Shown in pieces: positions 5,418 to 5,807 of a stretch of 5,807 nt of DNA. Positions within the stretch are counted from its first letter, which is position 1. The number at the start of each line of letters is the position of its first letter. The DNA is from Proteobacteria bacterium UBA3413 (GTDB taxonomy: Bacteria; Pseudomonadota; Gammaproteobacteria; Magnimaribacterales; D2472), in the NCBI GenBank assembly GCA_002358345.1, contig DEOR01000066.1, positions 6,400 to 12,206 on the forward strand. The letters are read 5' to 3'. Below the pieces are notes generated by a model, which made no database searches, was not told where the DNA came from, and was given only the letters and a program-made list of their open reading frames with translations. The translations under genes were made by a program, and so were the position numbers.

Positions 5418-5807
5418 TACCAAAGAAGTTAACAGTCCAGAAGGGCCTTTGACAATAGTCAAGGACGTTAATTTATCCATAGAGCCAGGAGAGTTGGTGT
5501 CCCTCGTTGGACCATCCGGGTCTGGTAAAACAACATTGCTAGCAATTATGGCAGGCCTAGATTTACCCAGCGCAGGCTCTATTACCCTCTTAGGGTCGGA
5601 AATTACTTTGCTCGATGAAGATCAAAGGGCTCAAATTAGAGGCCGAGATGTTGGATTTGTATTCCAGTCTTTTCATTTAATGCCTAAACTGTCAGCACTA
5701 GACAATGTCATGTTGCCGCTAGAAATATCTGGAATAGAGGAGGCTCAATCTAAGGCAAAAGAAGCTCTCATAAGCGTTGGTTTAGAAAAAAGAGCGCAAC
5801 ATTTTCC
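5359..5807 (+). CDS. ybbA: YbbA-like ABC transporter ATP-binding subunit, N-terminal part (3' end outside window)
   Basis: The first 149 residues of an ABC ATPase of the LolD/MacB-like group. Seen: Walker A GPSGSGKT at 51-58, LLAIMAGLD just after, and the Q-loop VGFVFQSFHLMP with Gln103. The signature motif and Walker B lie beyond the window. The blocks LLAIMAGLDxxxxG and GFVFQSFxLxP match E. coli YbbA as I remember it, and YbbA is encoded divergently from tesA there too. The partner permease (YbbP type) would be expected downstream. Start choice is uncertain. ATG 5359 gives a normal-length N-terminus with only a weak GGA upstream. GTG 5320 has a better GGAGGG (5308-5313) 6 bases upstream, and ATG 5296 is also in frame. 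Conserved sequence begins near 5395, so all options overlap tesA in antisense. The transported substrate is not established; export of lipids or lipoproteins is a guess from the family. Confidence 0.9.
   Translation, partial: MAETTKRQKLKDLILEVKNITKEVNSPEGPLTIVKDVNLSIEPGELVSLVGPSGSGKTTLLAIMAGLDLPSAGSITLLGSEITLLDEDQRAQIRGRDVGFVFQSFHLMPKLSALDNVMLPLEISGIEEAQSKAKEALISVGLEKRAQHF

Noticed and set aside
5418..5480. Extended tesA start at ATG 5480
   Set aside because: It would put 21 residues before a good signal peptide and overlap more of the conserved YbbA sequence, and no ribosome binding site is seen.

Overview
The window looks like chromosome from a moderately AT-rich gammaproteobacterium, possibly a marine or aquatic one. 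The best taxonomic hint is the divergent tesA/ybbA pair at the right end, a layout familiar from E. coli and relatives. The left-end outer-membrane receptor also resembles enterobacterial BtuB throughout. No transposase, integrase, tRNA, rRNA or CRISPR array is visible, and the genes are tightly packed. The longest non-coding stretch is about 146 bases (2722-2867).

Region 1 (1-2054, + strand) is a corrinoid uptake and activation cluster. It holds the C-terminal part of a BtuB-type TonB-dependent receptor, the ATP:corrinoid adenosyltransferase BtuR/CobO, and a small multi-pass membrane protein of the DUF6580 type. The receptor would bring corrinoids across the outer membrane and BtuR would attach the adenosyl group. 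The membrane protein is a candidate helper for cobalt or corrinoid transport, by position only. A B12 riboswitch, if present, would lie upstream of btuB, outside the window.

Region 2 (2110-2867, - strand) is a two-gene unit: a three-helix membrane protein (DUF6249-like) followed with zero spacing (TAAATG) by a 70-residue Cro/CI-type repressor. Its upstream region carries three copies of the octamer AATGTAAC, two direct and one inverted, which are a candidate operator.

Region 3 (2868-4740, + strand) begins with an exported methionine sulfoxide reductase with the unusual order MsrA - thioredoxin-like (CPYC) - MsrB. Seven bases later comes a DUF952 protein with an added two-helix membrane tail. 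The reductase would repair oxidised methionines in envelope proteins, with its own internal thioredoxin relay.

Region 4 (4743-5807) holds tesA on the - strand, meeting the DUF952 gene tail to tail with a 2-base gap. On the + strand is the start of ybbA, an ABC-transporter ATPase that runs off the window. The 5' ends of tesA and ybbA overlap in antisense by at least about 59 bases. The clearest departures from textbook content are the MsrA-Trx-MsrB architecture, the DUF952-membrane fusion, the octamer array and the overlapping divergent starts. No large unknown multi-gene system is evident.
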